DNA of 64,000 nt from Burkholderia puraquae (GCF_002099195.1 NZ_NBYX01000024.1:26486-90485); one strand, 5' to 3'. Positions 8,182 through 17,570 are shown, counted from the stretch's first letter. Notes: a model not told the origin generated them from the letters alone. Program-made: numbers and translations.

Positions 8182-9468
8182 CTAGCCGGCGTCCGCTTCG
8201 TCGTCGACCCAGTCGATATCGCCGCACAGCACGCGCTGCGCATCGCCGACGCGCACGGCCACCGACAGCGTCACGCACGGCTGCGCCTCGTTGATCGACA
8301 GGTACGGCCGCGTGACCTGCACGCGCCCCGGCTCGGCGATCGCCGAGCGGAAATACGGCCGGCGCAGCCAGTTCGCGCCCTGCGCGTCCGCCAGCGGCGA
8401 GAAGCGCGCTTCGGCGAGCGCGCGGTCGGCGCGCAGCACGACGTTGCGGCCCGACTGGCGGCCGTGCGCGTCGAGCAGGAAGCAGCGCGCGGCCGCATCG
8501 AGCGCGAGGAAGTTCCAGCACACCTCGTCGAGCGGCTCCCCGGCCGCGAGACGCTCGGCCGCGCGTTCGAACGCGCGCAGGTACGGCGCGAGCCGCTGCG
8601 CATCGCGCCGCTCGCGCACTTCGGTCTGCTGCCGAAAACGCTCGGTCAGCTCGCCGATGCAGCCCGTCGCGGCCGCGCTGTCGGGCAGCCCCGGCGCCGG
8701 CCGGCCGAAGTAGTAGCCCTGCACGAAGTCGGCCTCGCACGACAGCGCGATCTGCGCCTCGTGCTCGGTCTCGATGCCCTCGACGAGCACGAGCTTGCCG
8801 GCCTCGTGCAGCAGCGTCACGAGCCCGTGCAGGATCGCGGTGAGCCCCGTGCGGTGCGCCGCGTGCGACAGCATGATCCGGTCGAGCTTCACGATGTCCG
8901 GGTTCAGTTGCCAGATCCGCTCGAGGTTCGAGTGGCCCGCGCCGAAATCGTCGAGCGCGATCAGGAAGCCGTGCGTGCGGAATTCGCGCACGGCTTCGGC
9001 AAGCCGCTCGACGTCTTCCGCGCGCTGTTCGAGCACTTCGAGCACGATGCGGCGCGGCGGCATGCCGAGCCGCTTCAGGTTCGCGAGCAGCGCGGCCGCC
9101 TGGAACGGGTCGGTGAGCACGCCCGGATGGACGTTGAGGAACAGCCACTCGCGCTCGGCGCCGAGCAGCGCGAAGTTCTCGAGATGCAGCGCCTGCGCGA
9201 GCCGGTCGAGCTGCAGCAGTTCGCCCTGGCGCGCGGCTTCGCCGAACACGTCGAGCGGCGACACGGCGCGGTCGAGCGCATCGTGCGCGCGCAGCAGCGC
9301 CTCGTAGCCCACCGCACGCTGGTGCGACAGGCTGAAAATCGGCTGGAACACGGTCGTGAGCGTCAGGTCGCGGTGCTGCGTCGCCAGACGTTCGAGGCCG
9401 GAACTCACCTCCCGCTCGAACCGGTACGGCGACGCGGCGGCCGGACGCTCCTGTTGCACGATCGTCAT
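8182..9468 (-). CDS. EAL-domain cyclic-di-GMP phosphodiesterase with C-terminal sensor domain
   Basis: A 428-residue cytoplasmic protein. Residues ~35-275 are an EAL domain with the signature EAL in GYEALLRA, the metal- and substrate-site strings LNVHPG, LEVLEQ, LDDFGAG, KLDR and VEGIE, so it should hydrolyse c-di-GMP. Residues ~300-425 resemble a PDC/Cache-like sensor (RRPYFRSAIAEPGRVQVT, then SVAVRVG). No membrane segment is seen, so the sensor would face the cytoplasm. There is no GGDEF domain. It is transcribed away from the antiporter gene. Confidence 0.88.
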   Translation of the reverse strand: MTIVQQERPAAASPYRFEREVSSGLERLATQHRDLTLTTVFQPIFSLSHQRAVGYEALLRAHDALDRAVSPLDVFGEAARQGELLQLDRLAQALHLENFALLGAEREWLFLNVHPGVLTDPFQAAALLANLKRLGMPPRRIVLEVLEQRAEDVERLAEAVREFRTHGFLIALDDFGAGHSNLERIWQLNPDIVKLDRIMLSHAAHRTGLTAILHGLVTLLHEAGKLVLVEGIETEHEAQIALSCEADFVQGYYFGRPAPGLPDSAAATGCIGELTERFRQQTEVRERRDAQRLAPYLRAFERAAERLAAGEPLDEVCWNFLALDAAARCFLLDAHGRQSGRNVVLRADRALAEARFSPLADAQGANWLRRPYFRSAIAEPGRVQVTRPYLSINEAQPCVTLSVAVRVGDAQRVLCGDIDWVDDEADAG

Positions 9469-9764
9469 GCCTTCCTCCTGGTAGTGCCTTCGAACGCGGC
9501 GCCCGACGAAGCGAACGGCGCGTGCAATGTCATGGTTGGACCCTCGGTAGCCCGGTCGGCGCCGGGCGGCTGCCCCACATCAAGCAAGCTCCGTGCAAGG
9601 CGCCGGAAACCCACACGCCGCGCGGGTGCGCCGTGCTGGCGCACCACCGCAGCGCACGTCAGGCGCACCATTCTCGTGCGCACGCACCGGCCGCTCGAAC
9701 GCATCCGTTACGCTGTCACGCTACACTCCGTACGATCGTTTCATTCCGCGTATTCGCCGTATCG

Positions 9765-11432
9765 ATGGAAATCGTCTTCACCGTCCTGATCCTGCTGCTG
9801 ACCGTCGCGCTGTCCGGCGCCGTCACGCGCATCCTGCCGTTCCAACTGCCGCTGCCCCTGATGCAGATCGCCTTCGGCGCGATGCTCGCGTGGCCTAAGC
9901 TGAACCTGCACGTCACGTTCGATCCCGAAATCTTCATGCTGCTGTTCATTCCGCCGCTGCTGTTCGCGGACGGCTGGCGGATTCCGAAGCGCGAGCTGTA
10001 CCTGCAGCGCCGCGCGATCCTGATGCTGGCATTCGGGCTCGTGTTCATGACGGTACTCGCAGTGGGCTACTTCGCGCACTGGCTGATACCCGAGTTGCCG
10101 CTGCCGATCGCGTTCGCGCTCGCCGCCGTGCTGTCGCCGACCGACGCGGTCGCGCTGTCGGGCATCGCCGGCAAGGGCAGGATCCCGCCGCAGCTGATGC
10201 ACATCCTCGAAGGCGAGGCGCTGATGAACGACGCGTCGGGCCTCGTCGCGCTGAAATTCGCGATCGCGGCCGCGCTGACCGGCATGTTCTCGCTGCGCGA
10301 CGCATCGGTCACGTTCGTGATCGTCGCCGCCGGCGGGCTCGCGACGGGGGCGATCGTGTCGTGGGCGTTCAGCGCGCTGTCGACGCGCTTCCTGAACGCC
10401 GAGCAGGAAGGCGATCCGGCCCCCGGCATCGTGATGACGCTGCTCGTGCCGTTCGCGGCCTACCTGTTCGCCGAGCACCTCGACCTGTCGGGCGTGCTGG
10501 CGGCCGTGTCGGCCGGGATGATGATGAACTACACGAGTTTCTCGCGCAAAAGCACCGTCGCGTCGCGCGTGCGCGCCGAAAGCACGTGGGCGATGATCGA
10601 GTTCGTGTTCAACGGCATGGTGTTCATCATGCTCGGGCTGCAGCTGCCGCACATCATCGGCCGCACGCTCGTCGACGCGCACCATACGAGCGACGCGCTC
10701 GTCGGCCGGATGATCTTCAACGTCTGCGCGATGATGCTCGCGCTGTACGCGATCCGCTTCCTCTGGGTCTGGCTGCTGCGCTGGATCGCGAGCCGCCGCG
10801 CCGCACGCCAGGGCCTCGCGGGCACGATGGCCGGCATACGCACGATCGCGGTGATGACGGTCGGCGGCGTGCGCGGCGCGGTCACGCTCGCCGGCGTGCT
10901 GTCGATTCCGGTCGCGCTGTCCGACGGCGTGCCGCTGCCGGGCCGCGACACGGCGATCTTCGTTGCATCGGCTGTGATCCTCGGCTCGCTCGTCGTCGCG
11001 GTGATCGGCCTGCCGCTGCTGCTGCGCGGCGTGCGTTCGTCGCGCAGCCCGCTCGGCGACGAGGAACGCGCCGCGCGCGCGGCCGCCGCACAGGCCGCGA
11101 TCCGTGCGATCGATTCGTCGCACGACGCGATCTCGGCCGATCTCGACGAATCGGGCGCTGCGCGCTGCGCGGACATCTCCGCGCGCGTGATGGACCAGTA
11201 CCGCCGCCGCCTCGCGACGCTCGCCGAGGACAGCCCCACGCCGCGCGCGGAAGCAAAGCAGACCGAAACGATGGAGCTGCAGATGCGGATCGCGGCCGTG
11301 CGCGCGGAACGCTCCGCGCTGTACCGGATGCGCAGCGACAGCAAGATTTCCGACGAGACGCTGACGAAGCTGCTCCGCGAGATCGACCTGTCGGAAACCG
11401 CGCTGTCGACGCGCAAGAAAGGCATTCTCTGA
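9765..11432 (+). CDS. Na+/H+ antiporter, CPA1 (NhaP/YjcE) family
   Basis: A 555-residue membrane antiporter. About 12 hydrophobic helices fill residues 1-410, with the conserved transport aspartates in LSPTDAVAL and EGEALMNDASGLV. A hydrophilic tail of ~140 residues is charged and partly coiled (RAERSALYRMRSDSKIS). The ATG at 9765 was chosen because translation upstream of it has no membrane-protein character and would begin inside the divergent promoter. It probably expels sodium or other cations in exchange for protons. A bidirectional terminator follows. Confidence 0.9.
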   Translation: MEIVFTVLILLLTVALSGAVTRILPFQLPLPLMQIAFGAMLAWPKLNLHVTFDPEIFMLLFIPPLLFADGWRIPKRELYLQRRAILMLAFGLVFMTVLAVGYFAHWLIPELPLPIAFALAAVLSPTDAVALSGIAGKGRIPPQLMHILEGEALMNDASGLVALKFAIAAALTGMFSLRDASVTFVIVAAGGLATGAIVSWAFSALSTRFLNAEQEGDPAPGIVMTLLVPFAAYLFAEHLDLSGVLAAVSAGMMMNYTSFSRKSTVASRVRAESTWAMIEFVFNGMVFIMLGLQLPHIIGRTLVDAHHTSDALVGRMIFNVCAMMLALYAIRFLWVWLLRWIASRRAARQGLAGTMAGIRTIAVMTVGGVRGAVTLAGVLSIPVALSDGVPLPGRDTAIFVASAVILGSLVVAVIGLPLLLRGVRSSRSPLGDEERAARAAAAQAAIRAIDSSHDAISADLDESGAARCADISARVMDQYRRRLATLAEDSPTPRAEAKQTETMELQMRIAAVRAERSALYRMRSDSKISDETLTKLLREIDLSETALSTRKKGIL

Positions 11433-11471
11433 AAGATCGGCCGCTGCCTGTACGCAACAGCGGCAGCCCAA

Positions 11472-11505
11472 TAAAAAACGGCGACGCGCAGGCGTCGCCG
11501 TTTTC
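11472..11505. terminator. Bidirectional terminator between antiporter and indolepyruvate oxidoreductase genes
   Basis: AAAAAACGGCGACGC, a 2-nt loop region and GCGTCGCCGTTTT form a 9-10-bp stem with A and T tracts on the two sides. It separates two convergent genes. Confidence 0.88.
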
Positions 11506-11524
11506 ACATCCGCCCGCGTGCGCG

Positions 11525-14500
11525 TTACTTCGCGACGACGACCGGAATCCCCTTCAGCATCCCCGCGCCCTTCATCTCGTCGAGCGCATGCTGCACGGCC
11601 GCGCTCGTCGCCGCTTCGATGCCGAGCTGCAGCGCGAGCTCGCGCTCCGCGCGCTTCACGCCGGCCAGGTTGCGCACCTTCACGTGACCGAAGCCGCGCA
11701 CGCGTGCGTGCAGGTCGGCCAGTTGCGTGACCTGCGCCGCATTGCCGGCCATCATCGCGGCGAACGCTCGCCCAAGCGTCGTCTCGTAATCGTCGGCGAG
11801 CGCGCGCTCCATCTTCCGCTCGACGGTCCGGCCGAACGGATCGAGCCACGTGCCGCGCAGGCTGCGCACACGCGCCAGCATGCCGAACACCGGCCACATC
11901 CACTGGCCGAACACGCGCTTTTTCGGCGCACTGCCGTCGCTGCCGGCCTTCGCGACCGTCGGCGGCGCCAGGTTGAACTTCACGCGATAGGCCTGCCCCG
12001 GCACGCCTTCGAACTGCGCTTCGAGCGCCGTGCGGAATGCGTCGTCCGTGTACAGCCGCGCGACCTCGTATTCGTCCTTCACCGCGAGCAGCCGGTAGAA
12101 CGTCGTCGCGACCGCGCGCGTCAGCGCATCGTCGCCCTTCGCACGCGCCGCGCCCACGAGCGCGCGGTAGCGCTCGACATAGCGTGCGCCGCCGTACGCA
12201 TCGAGACGCGCTTCGCGATCGGCGATCAGCTCGGCGAGCGTCTCCGGTGCGGCATGCGCGGCCACCGTATGACGCGCGTTCCACAACGCATCGAGGCCCG
12301 CCGCGTCGCCGGCGGCCATCCGGCCGATCGAGAACGCGAGCTTGTTCATCGGCACCGCGACGTTGTTCAGCTCGATCGCGCGCATCATCGCGGCGAGCGA
12401 CACCGGCACGAGGCCGAGCTGCCACGCGTAGCCGAGCATCAGGATGTTCGCGCCGATCGAGTCGCCGAGGAACTTCGCGGCGAGCGCCTGCGCGTCGCAG
12501 CTCGACAGGTAGCCGTCGCCGGCCGCGTGGCGCATCTTCTCGAGCAGCGCGTCCGCATGCAGGGTCGCGTCGGGGTTCTGCACGAACGACGCGTTCGGGA
12601 TCCGGTGCGTGTTGACGACGATCCGCGAACGCTCGTGACGCACCGTCTGCAGCGCCTCGGCGCTCGCGCCGACGACCATGTCGCAGGCGAGCAGCACATC
12701 CGCCTGCTGCGTGTCGATGCGCACCTGGTTCAGCCACCGGTCGCTGGATGCGATCCGCACGAACGACAGCACCGAGCCGCCCTTCTGCGCGAAGCCCATG
12801 AAGTCGAGCACCGACGCGCTCTTGCCTTCGAGGTGCGCGGCCATGCTGATCAGCGCGCCGACCGTCACCACGCCCGTGCCGCCGACGCCCGTCACGAGCA
12901 TGTCGAACGGCGCCGCGTCGAGATGCGTGGCCGGCACCGGCAGCGCATCGACGCGCGCGGCGAGCGCGGCTTCGTCGAATGCGGCACCGGCGGCCTTCTT
13001 CAGCGCCGCGCCTTCGACCGTCACGAAGCTCGGGCAAAAGCCGTTCACGCACGAATAGTCCTTGTTGCACGACGACTGGTCGATGCGGCGCTTGCGGCCG
13101 AGCGGCGTCTCCAGCGGCTCGACCGACAGGCAGTTCGACTGCACGCCGCAATCGCCACAGCCTTCGCACACCGCGTCGTTGATGAACAAGCGCTTGTCCG
13201 GGTCGGGGAATTCGCCTTTCTTGCGGCGGCGGCGCTTCTCGGCCGCGCAGGTCTGGTCGTAGATCAGCACGGTGACGCCCGGCGTCTCGCGCAGCTCGCG
13301 CTGCACGGCGTCGAGTTCGCTGCGGTGATGGAACGTCGTGCCCGGCGGGAACTGGCCGTGATGGCCGTCGTACTTCTCCGGCTCGTCGGACACGACGACG
13401 AAGCGCGACACGCCCTCCGCCTCGACCTGCCGTGCGATCTGCGGCACCGAGATGCTGCCGTCGACCGGCTGGCCGCCCGTCATCGCGACCGCGTCGTTGT
13501 AGAGGACCTTGTACGTGATGTTCGCTTTCGCGGCCACTGCCTGGCGGATCGCGAGGATGCCCGAGTGGAAGTAGGTGCCGTCGCCGAGGTTCTGGAACAC
13601 GTGCTTCGTGTTGGTGAACATCGCATGCGCCGCCCAGTCGACGCCCTCGCCGCCCATCTGGATCAGCCCGGTCGTGTCGCGTTCCATCCATGACGCCATG
13701 AAGTGGCAGCCGATGCCGGCCTGCGCGATCGAGCCTTCCGGCACCTTCGTCGACGTGTTGTGCGGGCAGCCCGAGCAGAAATACGGCGTGCGCTTCACCG
13801 CGTCCGCCTCGTTCGACAGGATCTGCGGCGCGACGAGATCGACGACGCGTTCGCGGCGGTCGAGCGCCGGCTTGTGGCGCGCGAGCCAGTCGGCGAACAC
13901 CGGCAGGATGCGCGACGGGCGCAGCTCGCCGAGCTCGGACAGCAGGCAGGCGCCGGCGGCGTCGTGCTTGCCGAGCACGCGCGGGCGCGCGCCTTCCGCG
14001 CGGTTGTACAGGTAGTCCTTGATCTGCTGCTCGATGACGGGGCCCTTCTCCTCGATCACGAGCACTTCGGCGAGCCCGTCGACGAAGGTTTCGAGGCGCG
14101 TCATTTCGAGCGGATACGACAGGCCGACCTTGTAGATCCGCACGCCGGCCGCGTCGAGGTCGGCCACCGTCAGGTCGAGGCGGCGCAGCGCTTCCATCAG
14201 GTCGAGGTGCGCCTTGCCGCAGGTCACGATGCCGACGTTCGCCTGCGCGCTCGGCGCGATCCACTTGTCGATGCTGTTGGTGCGCGCGAAATGGCGCACC
14301 GCGTCGAGCTTCGCGGCGAGGCGCGCCTCGATCGTGAGGCTCGGCAGGTCCGGCCAGCGGTTGTGCAGGCCACCCGCCGGCGGCGTAAAGCCTTCCGGCG
14401 CCGGCCACTGCGTCTGCAATGCGTCGAGGTCGACGGTCGAACCCGATTCGACCGTTTCCGAGATCGCCTTGAAACCGACCCATGCGCCCGAGTAGCGCGA

Positions 14501-15097
14501 CAGCGCCCAGCCGTACAGGCCGAACTCAAGCATGTCGGCGATGTTCGACGGGTTCACGACCGGCATGTGCCACGCGATCATCGCGAAGTCGCTCTGGTGC
14601 GGCATCGACGACGACACGCAGCCGTGGTCGTCGCCCGCGACGACGAGCACGCCGCCATGCGGCGACGAACCGTACGCGTTGCCGTGCTTCAGCGCGTCGC
14701 CGGCGCGATCGACGCCCGGGCCCTTGCCGTACCACATCGCGTACACGCCCTCGACCGTGCGCTCGGGATCGGCCTCGACGCGCTGCGTGCCGAGCACGGC
14801 CGTACCGCCGAGTTCCTCGTTGATCGCAGGCAGGAAGCGCACACCGCCGGCGTCGAGCAGTTTCTTCGCCTTCCAGAGCTGCTGGTCGACCATGCCGAGC
14901 GGCGAACCGCGATAGCCGCTGACGAAGCCGGCCGTGTTGAGCCCCTGTTCGGTGTCGACCGTGCGCTGCATCAGCAGCAGGCGAACCAGCGCCTGCGTGC
15001 CGGTCAGGAAGATCCGGCCGCGCGTCGCGGTCAGGTTGTCGGTCAGGCGGTAGTCGGACAGGGCGGGCGGGCCGTCGACGGGCAGGCGGGCGGTCAT
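11525..15097 (-). CDS. Indolepyruvate ferredoxin oxidoreductase, single-chain fusion
   Basis: A 1190-residue fusion of the alpha, ferredoxin and gamma parts of a 2-oxoacid:ferredoxin oxidoreductase. It oxidatively decarboxylates aryl pyruvates from aromatic amino-acid breakdown. In order: a TPP-type N-terminal domain (GYRGSPLGMVDQQLWK), a central TPP-binding region (CSGCPHNTSTKVPEG and GGEGVDWAA), an iron-sulfur segment (CEGCGDCGVQSNC), and a gamma domain (TGVGGTGVVTVGALISMAAH). The ATG at 15097 follows GGAGACTTCCCCC and gives the family's usual N-terminus; an upstream in-frame ATG at 15292 would add 65 residues of non-protein character. It stands alone, with a palindrome and the 54-nt array upstream. 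Confidence 0.93.
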   Translation of the reverse strand: MTARLPVDGPPALSDYRLTDNLTATRGRIFLTGTQALVRLLLMQRTVDTEQGLNTAGFVSGYRGSPLGMVDQQLWKAKKLLDAGGVRFLPAINEELGGTAVLGTQRVEADPERTVEGVYAMWYGKGPGVDRAGDALKHGNAYGSSPHGGVLVVAGDDHGCVSSSMPHQSDFAMIAWHMPVVNPSNIADMLEFGLYGWALSRYSGAWVGFKAISETVESGSTVDLDALQTQWPAPEGFTPPAGGLHNRWPDLPSLTIEARLAAKLDAVRHFARTNSIDKWIAPSAQANVGIVTCGKAHLDLMEALRRLDLTVADLDAAGVRIYKVGLSYPLEMTRLETFVDGLAEVLVIEEKGPVIEQQIKDYLYNRAEGARPRVLGKHDAAGACLLSELGELRPSRILPVFADWLARHKPALDRRERVVDLVAPQILSNEADAVKRTPYFCSGCPHNTSTKVPEGSIAQAGIGCHFMASWMERDTTGLIQMGGEGVDWAAHAMFTNTKHVFQNLGDGTYFHSGILAIRQAVAAKANITYKVLYNDAVAMTGGQPVDGSISVPQIARQVEAEGVSRFVVVSDEPEKYDGHHGQFPPGTTFHHRSELDAVQRELRETPGVTVLIYDQTCAAEKRRRRKKGEFPDPDKRLFINDAVCEGCGDCGVQSNCLSVEPLETPLGRKRRIDQSSCNKDYSCVNGFCPSFVTVEGAALKKAAGAAFDEAALAARVDALPVPATHLDAAPFDMLVTGVGGTGVVTVGALISMAAHLEGKSASVLDFMGFAQKGGSVLSFVRIASSDRWLNQVRIDTQQADVLLACDMVVGASAEALQTVRHERSRIVVNTHRIPNASFVQNPDATLHADALLEKMRHAAGDGYLSSCDAQALAAKFLGDSIGANILMLGYAWQLGLVPVSLAAMMRAIELNNVAVPMNKLAFSIGRMAAGDAAGLDALWNARHTVAAHAAPETLAELIADREARLDAYGGARYVERYRALVGAARAKGDDALTRAVATTFYRLLAVKDEYEVARLYTDDAFRTALEAQFEGVPGQAYRVKFNLAPPTVAKAGSDGSAPKKRVFGQWMWPVFGMLARVRSLRGTWLDPFGRTVERKMERALADDYETTLGRAFAAMMAGNAAQVTQLADLHARVRGFGHVKVRNLAGVKRAERELALQLGIEAATSAAVQHALDEMKGAGMLKGIPVVVAK

Positions 15098-15245
15098 GGG
15101 GGAAGTCTCCTGATTGTGCTGTGCTGTTCTGGGCTGCGTGGCAAGGCGTCGGGCGACGCGTGGGGGCCTCCAGCGAATGGCTCTATTTTTTCGCGCGCAG
15201 CCGAGAATGTTTTTTCTCATCTTGCTCGGACGGGGCCACAGCGAG

Positions 15246-15263
15246 AAAAACTGCGCAGCTTTT
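15246..15263. promoter_or_regulatory. Possible operator upstream of the indolepyruvate oxidoreductase gene
   Basis: AAAAACTGCGCAGCTTTT is an 18-bp palindrome with one mismatched pair. It lies about 150 bp before the start codon, in the only A/T-rich stretch of the leader. It could bind an Lrp/AsnC-type or other dimeric regulator. No regulator gene is adjacent. Confidence 0.35.
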
Positions 15264-15437
15264 TGCAGGGATTTGAGAGAGTTCTCGCGCACGACCGCCG
15301 GGCGGGATGGGCGACGTATCGGGGCGGGTGGGCCATTTGCCGGGAAAGCCCGCGACTGTCCGACGGCGGCCCGGGAATGCGGCGGCCGGCGCTCGCGCCC
15401 CGTGCGACAAGGGTTTCAGCGGCTGGCGGCGGTCACC

Positions 15438-16871
15438 CTCACCATTGAAATGCACAGCGTTCCGATTGGTCGGCGGCGCAGGATGTCCACAATGCCGCGC
15501 CCCTCGGCTGACCGGGCTCGCGCGCTCACCGTTCGATTGCACAGCGTTTCGAGTGGCGTGGAGGCCGGGATGTCCACCGGCATGCGGTTCGCTCGAGTGC
15601 CGGCACTCACCGTTGAAATTCACAGCACGGCGAGTGGGTTTCCACCGCGGATATCCACATCGCCGACGGCGTATTGCGTCGATCCGGGGCTCGCCTTCAC
15701 CGTTCGAATACACAGGGTCGCGAGTGCGTTCGTCGGCCAGACAGGCGCGCCGGGACACGCATGCCGCGCATTCGCCGGCTCGCACTCACCGTTGAAATAC
15801 GCTGGGTCGCGAGTGGGTGTGCCGGCCGGACAGGCACGCCGGAATACACACGCGGCATAATCGCGGGCTCGCACTCACCGTGGGAATACACAGGGCTTCG
15901 AGTGGCTGCAACGGCGGTTATCCACGCCCGATGCGCCATTGCCGACCGGCCAAGGGGGAACGCTCACCGTTGAAAACCACAGCCCTTCGAGTGATTCGAG
16001 GCGCAGGATATCCACATGGACGAGCGTGCGCCGATGCGCTGACCGATGCGCGCCGCGGAAGGTGTCGCCGGCCGGCAATCCATGCTGGAAGCGGCTCACC
16101 GGCCGATCTGGCACCGACACTCACCGTCGAAATGCACAGTGCCGCGAGTCGTTTCGGCAGCCGGATATCCACACGGGAGTCCGCGTTGTCCTCGTTCGCA
16201 TGCTCGCGTGCAAGCCGGACATACGCGACGCCTCAGACGGCGCCAGTGGCCGCATGATCGCATCGTCGCTCGCTGACCACCGATCGCATGTTCACGCTCA
16301 CCTGTGCATTGCGCAGCGCTTCGAGTCGCTTGCGAACACGGCGGTGCGCAGCGAAATCTGCGCGTTGCCGGCCGTGCGCCCGCGCTCACCGTTAAAATGC
16401 ACGGCCCTTCGGGTGGCAGCCGGAATCGGATATCCGCCTCGCGGTACACGCGCGGTTCCGCCACGCATGCGCGCGTTCGGCTAGAATGCGCGGCGCCCCG
16501 AACCACGGCAAAGATCGGGAAACCGCGCCACGACAGGGCCGCCGCCCGATCGGGCGCCGACCCTCACCGTTGAATTCCACAGCATTTCGCCTCGTTTCGC
16601 GGGCGAGTTGTCCACAACCCGCTTCATGCCTTCCGCATCATCCGGTGACCCTCACCTGTGAAATGCACAGGGCGCCGAGTCGTTTCGGTGTGAGGATATC
16701 CACAACCGATCGCGCGGCGCGACCCTCGTCGGAACCTCGGCAGGTGCGGCCCGCACATCCGCAGGCGGCTATCGGGCTTTCCCCGGAAAGCCCCGTCCAG
16801 ACGGCCTCGGCGGCACCCTCACCATTCAAATGCACAGCATTTCGAGTTGCCTCGGCGGTGGGTTATCCACA
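15438..16871. repeat. Tandem array of 54-nt elements at ~88-bp period, each ending in a DnaA-box-like 9-mer
   Basis: Thirteen same-direction elements start at 15438, 15525, 15606, 15696, 15785, 15874, 15963, 16120, 16297, 16385, 16563, 16651 and 16818. Consensus: CTCACCGTTGAAATGCAC (nt 1-18), AG at 19-20, TTCGAGTSG (24-32), a variable middle (33-43), and GGATATCCACA (44-54). Of the ten copies with both halves clear, nine are 54 nt and one is 53. Steps are 81-90 bp or about twice that, so some positions hold decayed copies (one is visible near 16470-16500). Copies 4, 5 and 9 have lost the right half. Copies differ at up to a third of positions, unlike CRISPR repeats. No reading frame is preserved across all copies. 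The array fills the space between two genes. Confidence 0.9.
16863..16871 (+). promoter_or_regulatory. Consensus DnaA box at the end of the array
   Basis: TTATCCACA is a perfect match to the DnaA nonamer. Same-strand one-mismatch versions end earlier elements: ATATCCACA at 15651-15659, 16008-16016, 16165-16173 and 16696-16704, TTATCCACG at 15918-15926, and TTGTCCACA at 16608-16616. Whether DnaA binds here is not shown. Confidence 0.5.
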
Positions 16872-16918
16872 TCCGTCCAGCCTGGCTGCATCGAACGGGC
16901 ACGCGCCCTCGCATCGCG

Positions 16919-17494
16919 TCACTCGGCAATCGACCGGATGACCTTTGCCGGATTGCCGCCGACCAGCACATTCGGCGGAACATCCCGCGTGACGACGGCC
17001 CCGGCCGCGACCACCGAGTTCTCGCCCACCGTCACACCGCCGATGATCGTCGCACCGGCGCCGATCCAGACGTTCCGCTCGATCACGATCGGCTTCGCGA
17101 CGACGAAGTCGCGCCGCCTCGATGGTTCGACGGGATGGCCCGACGTGATGAGGCTGACGTTCGGCCCGATCATTACGTCGTCGCCGATCTCGAGCCCGCC
17201 GAGATCGTAGAACGTGCAGTTCTGGTTGACGAACACGTTGCGCCCGAGCTTCATGCCGGTGCCGCCCGTCGCATGGAACGGCGGAATCAGTACGAAGCCG
17301 TCATCCACCGGCACACCGATCAGTTCTCCGAACAATGTGCGAACCTCGGCGGCATCGTCGAATGTCAGGCGGTTGATCCGCGCGGCGATCGCCATCGCCC
17401 GCCTGACCTCGGCCACCATCGCCGCCGATTCCGGCGTCCTTCTCGGAATGAGCGTGGTGCGATCGTCGTTTGCCATGCGTGAGTTGTCTCCCAT
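16919..17494 (-). CDS. Sugar O-acetyltransferase, Maa/LacA/NodL family
   Basis: A 191-residue left-handed beta-helix acetyltransferase that moves acetyl from acetyl-CoA to a sugar hydroxyl. The hexapeptide strands run from ~residue 75 (VFVNQNCTFYDLGGLEIGDD) to ~180, and the catalytic histidine lies in ITSGHPVEP. The end GGNPAKVIRSI is typical of the family. Either the ATG at 17494 or the one at 17476 could start it; the first is given. The acceptor (maltose, galactoside or other) cannot be decided. It is the gene next to the 54-nt array, with its 3' end 48 bp from the last element. Confidence 0.88.
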   Translation of the reverse strand: MGDNSRMANDDRTTLIPRRTPESAAMVAEVRRAMAIAARINRLTFDDAAEVRTLFGELIGVPVDDGFVLIPPFHATGGTGMKLGRNVFVNQNCTFYDLGGLEIGDDVMIGPNVSLITSGHPVEPSRRRDFVVAKPIVIERNVWIGAGATIIGGVTVGENSVVAAGAVVTRDVPPNVLVGGNPAKVIRSIAE

Positions 17495-17570
17495 GATTTC
17501 CCTGGTTCGCGATGCATCGGCGATCGCGGCGAATGCCGGTGTTGCGGTGCGCGCTGGCGCTGCGGGCTCC

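Noticed and set aside
9741..14483. A 1580-codon minus-strand open frame
   Set aside because: It is composed of Arg/Ala/Gln-rich out-of-frame translation of the antiporter and the indolepyruvate oxidoreductase, a usual effect of high GC content.
15438..16871. CRISPR array
   Set aside because: The repeats are too diverged between copies, are 54 nt long with a variable middle, and no cas gene is near. Spacers also vary from 27 to over 100 bp.
15438..16871. Conserved RNA hairpin (TTGAAA/TTTCGA) in each array element
   Set aside because: Copies that change one arm do not change the other to keep pairing, so there is no covariation support.
15307..16941. Repeated peptides such as SPLKCTAFRV (plus strand) or ALCISTVS (minus strand) as a tandem small-protein family
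   Set aside because: Some copies carry stops or shifts in each frame, start codons and ribosome sites are lacking, and substitutions do not favour third codon positions.
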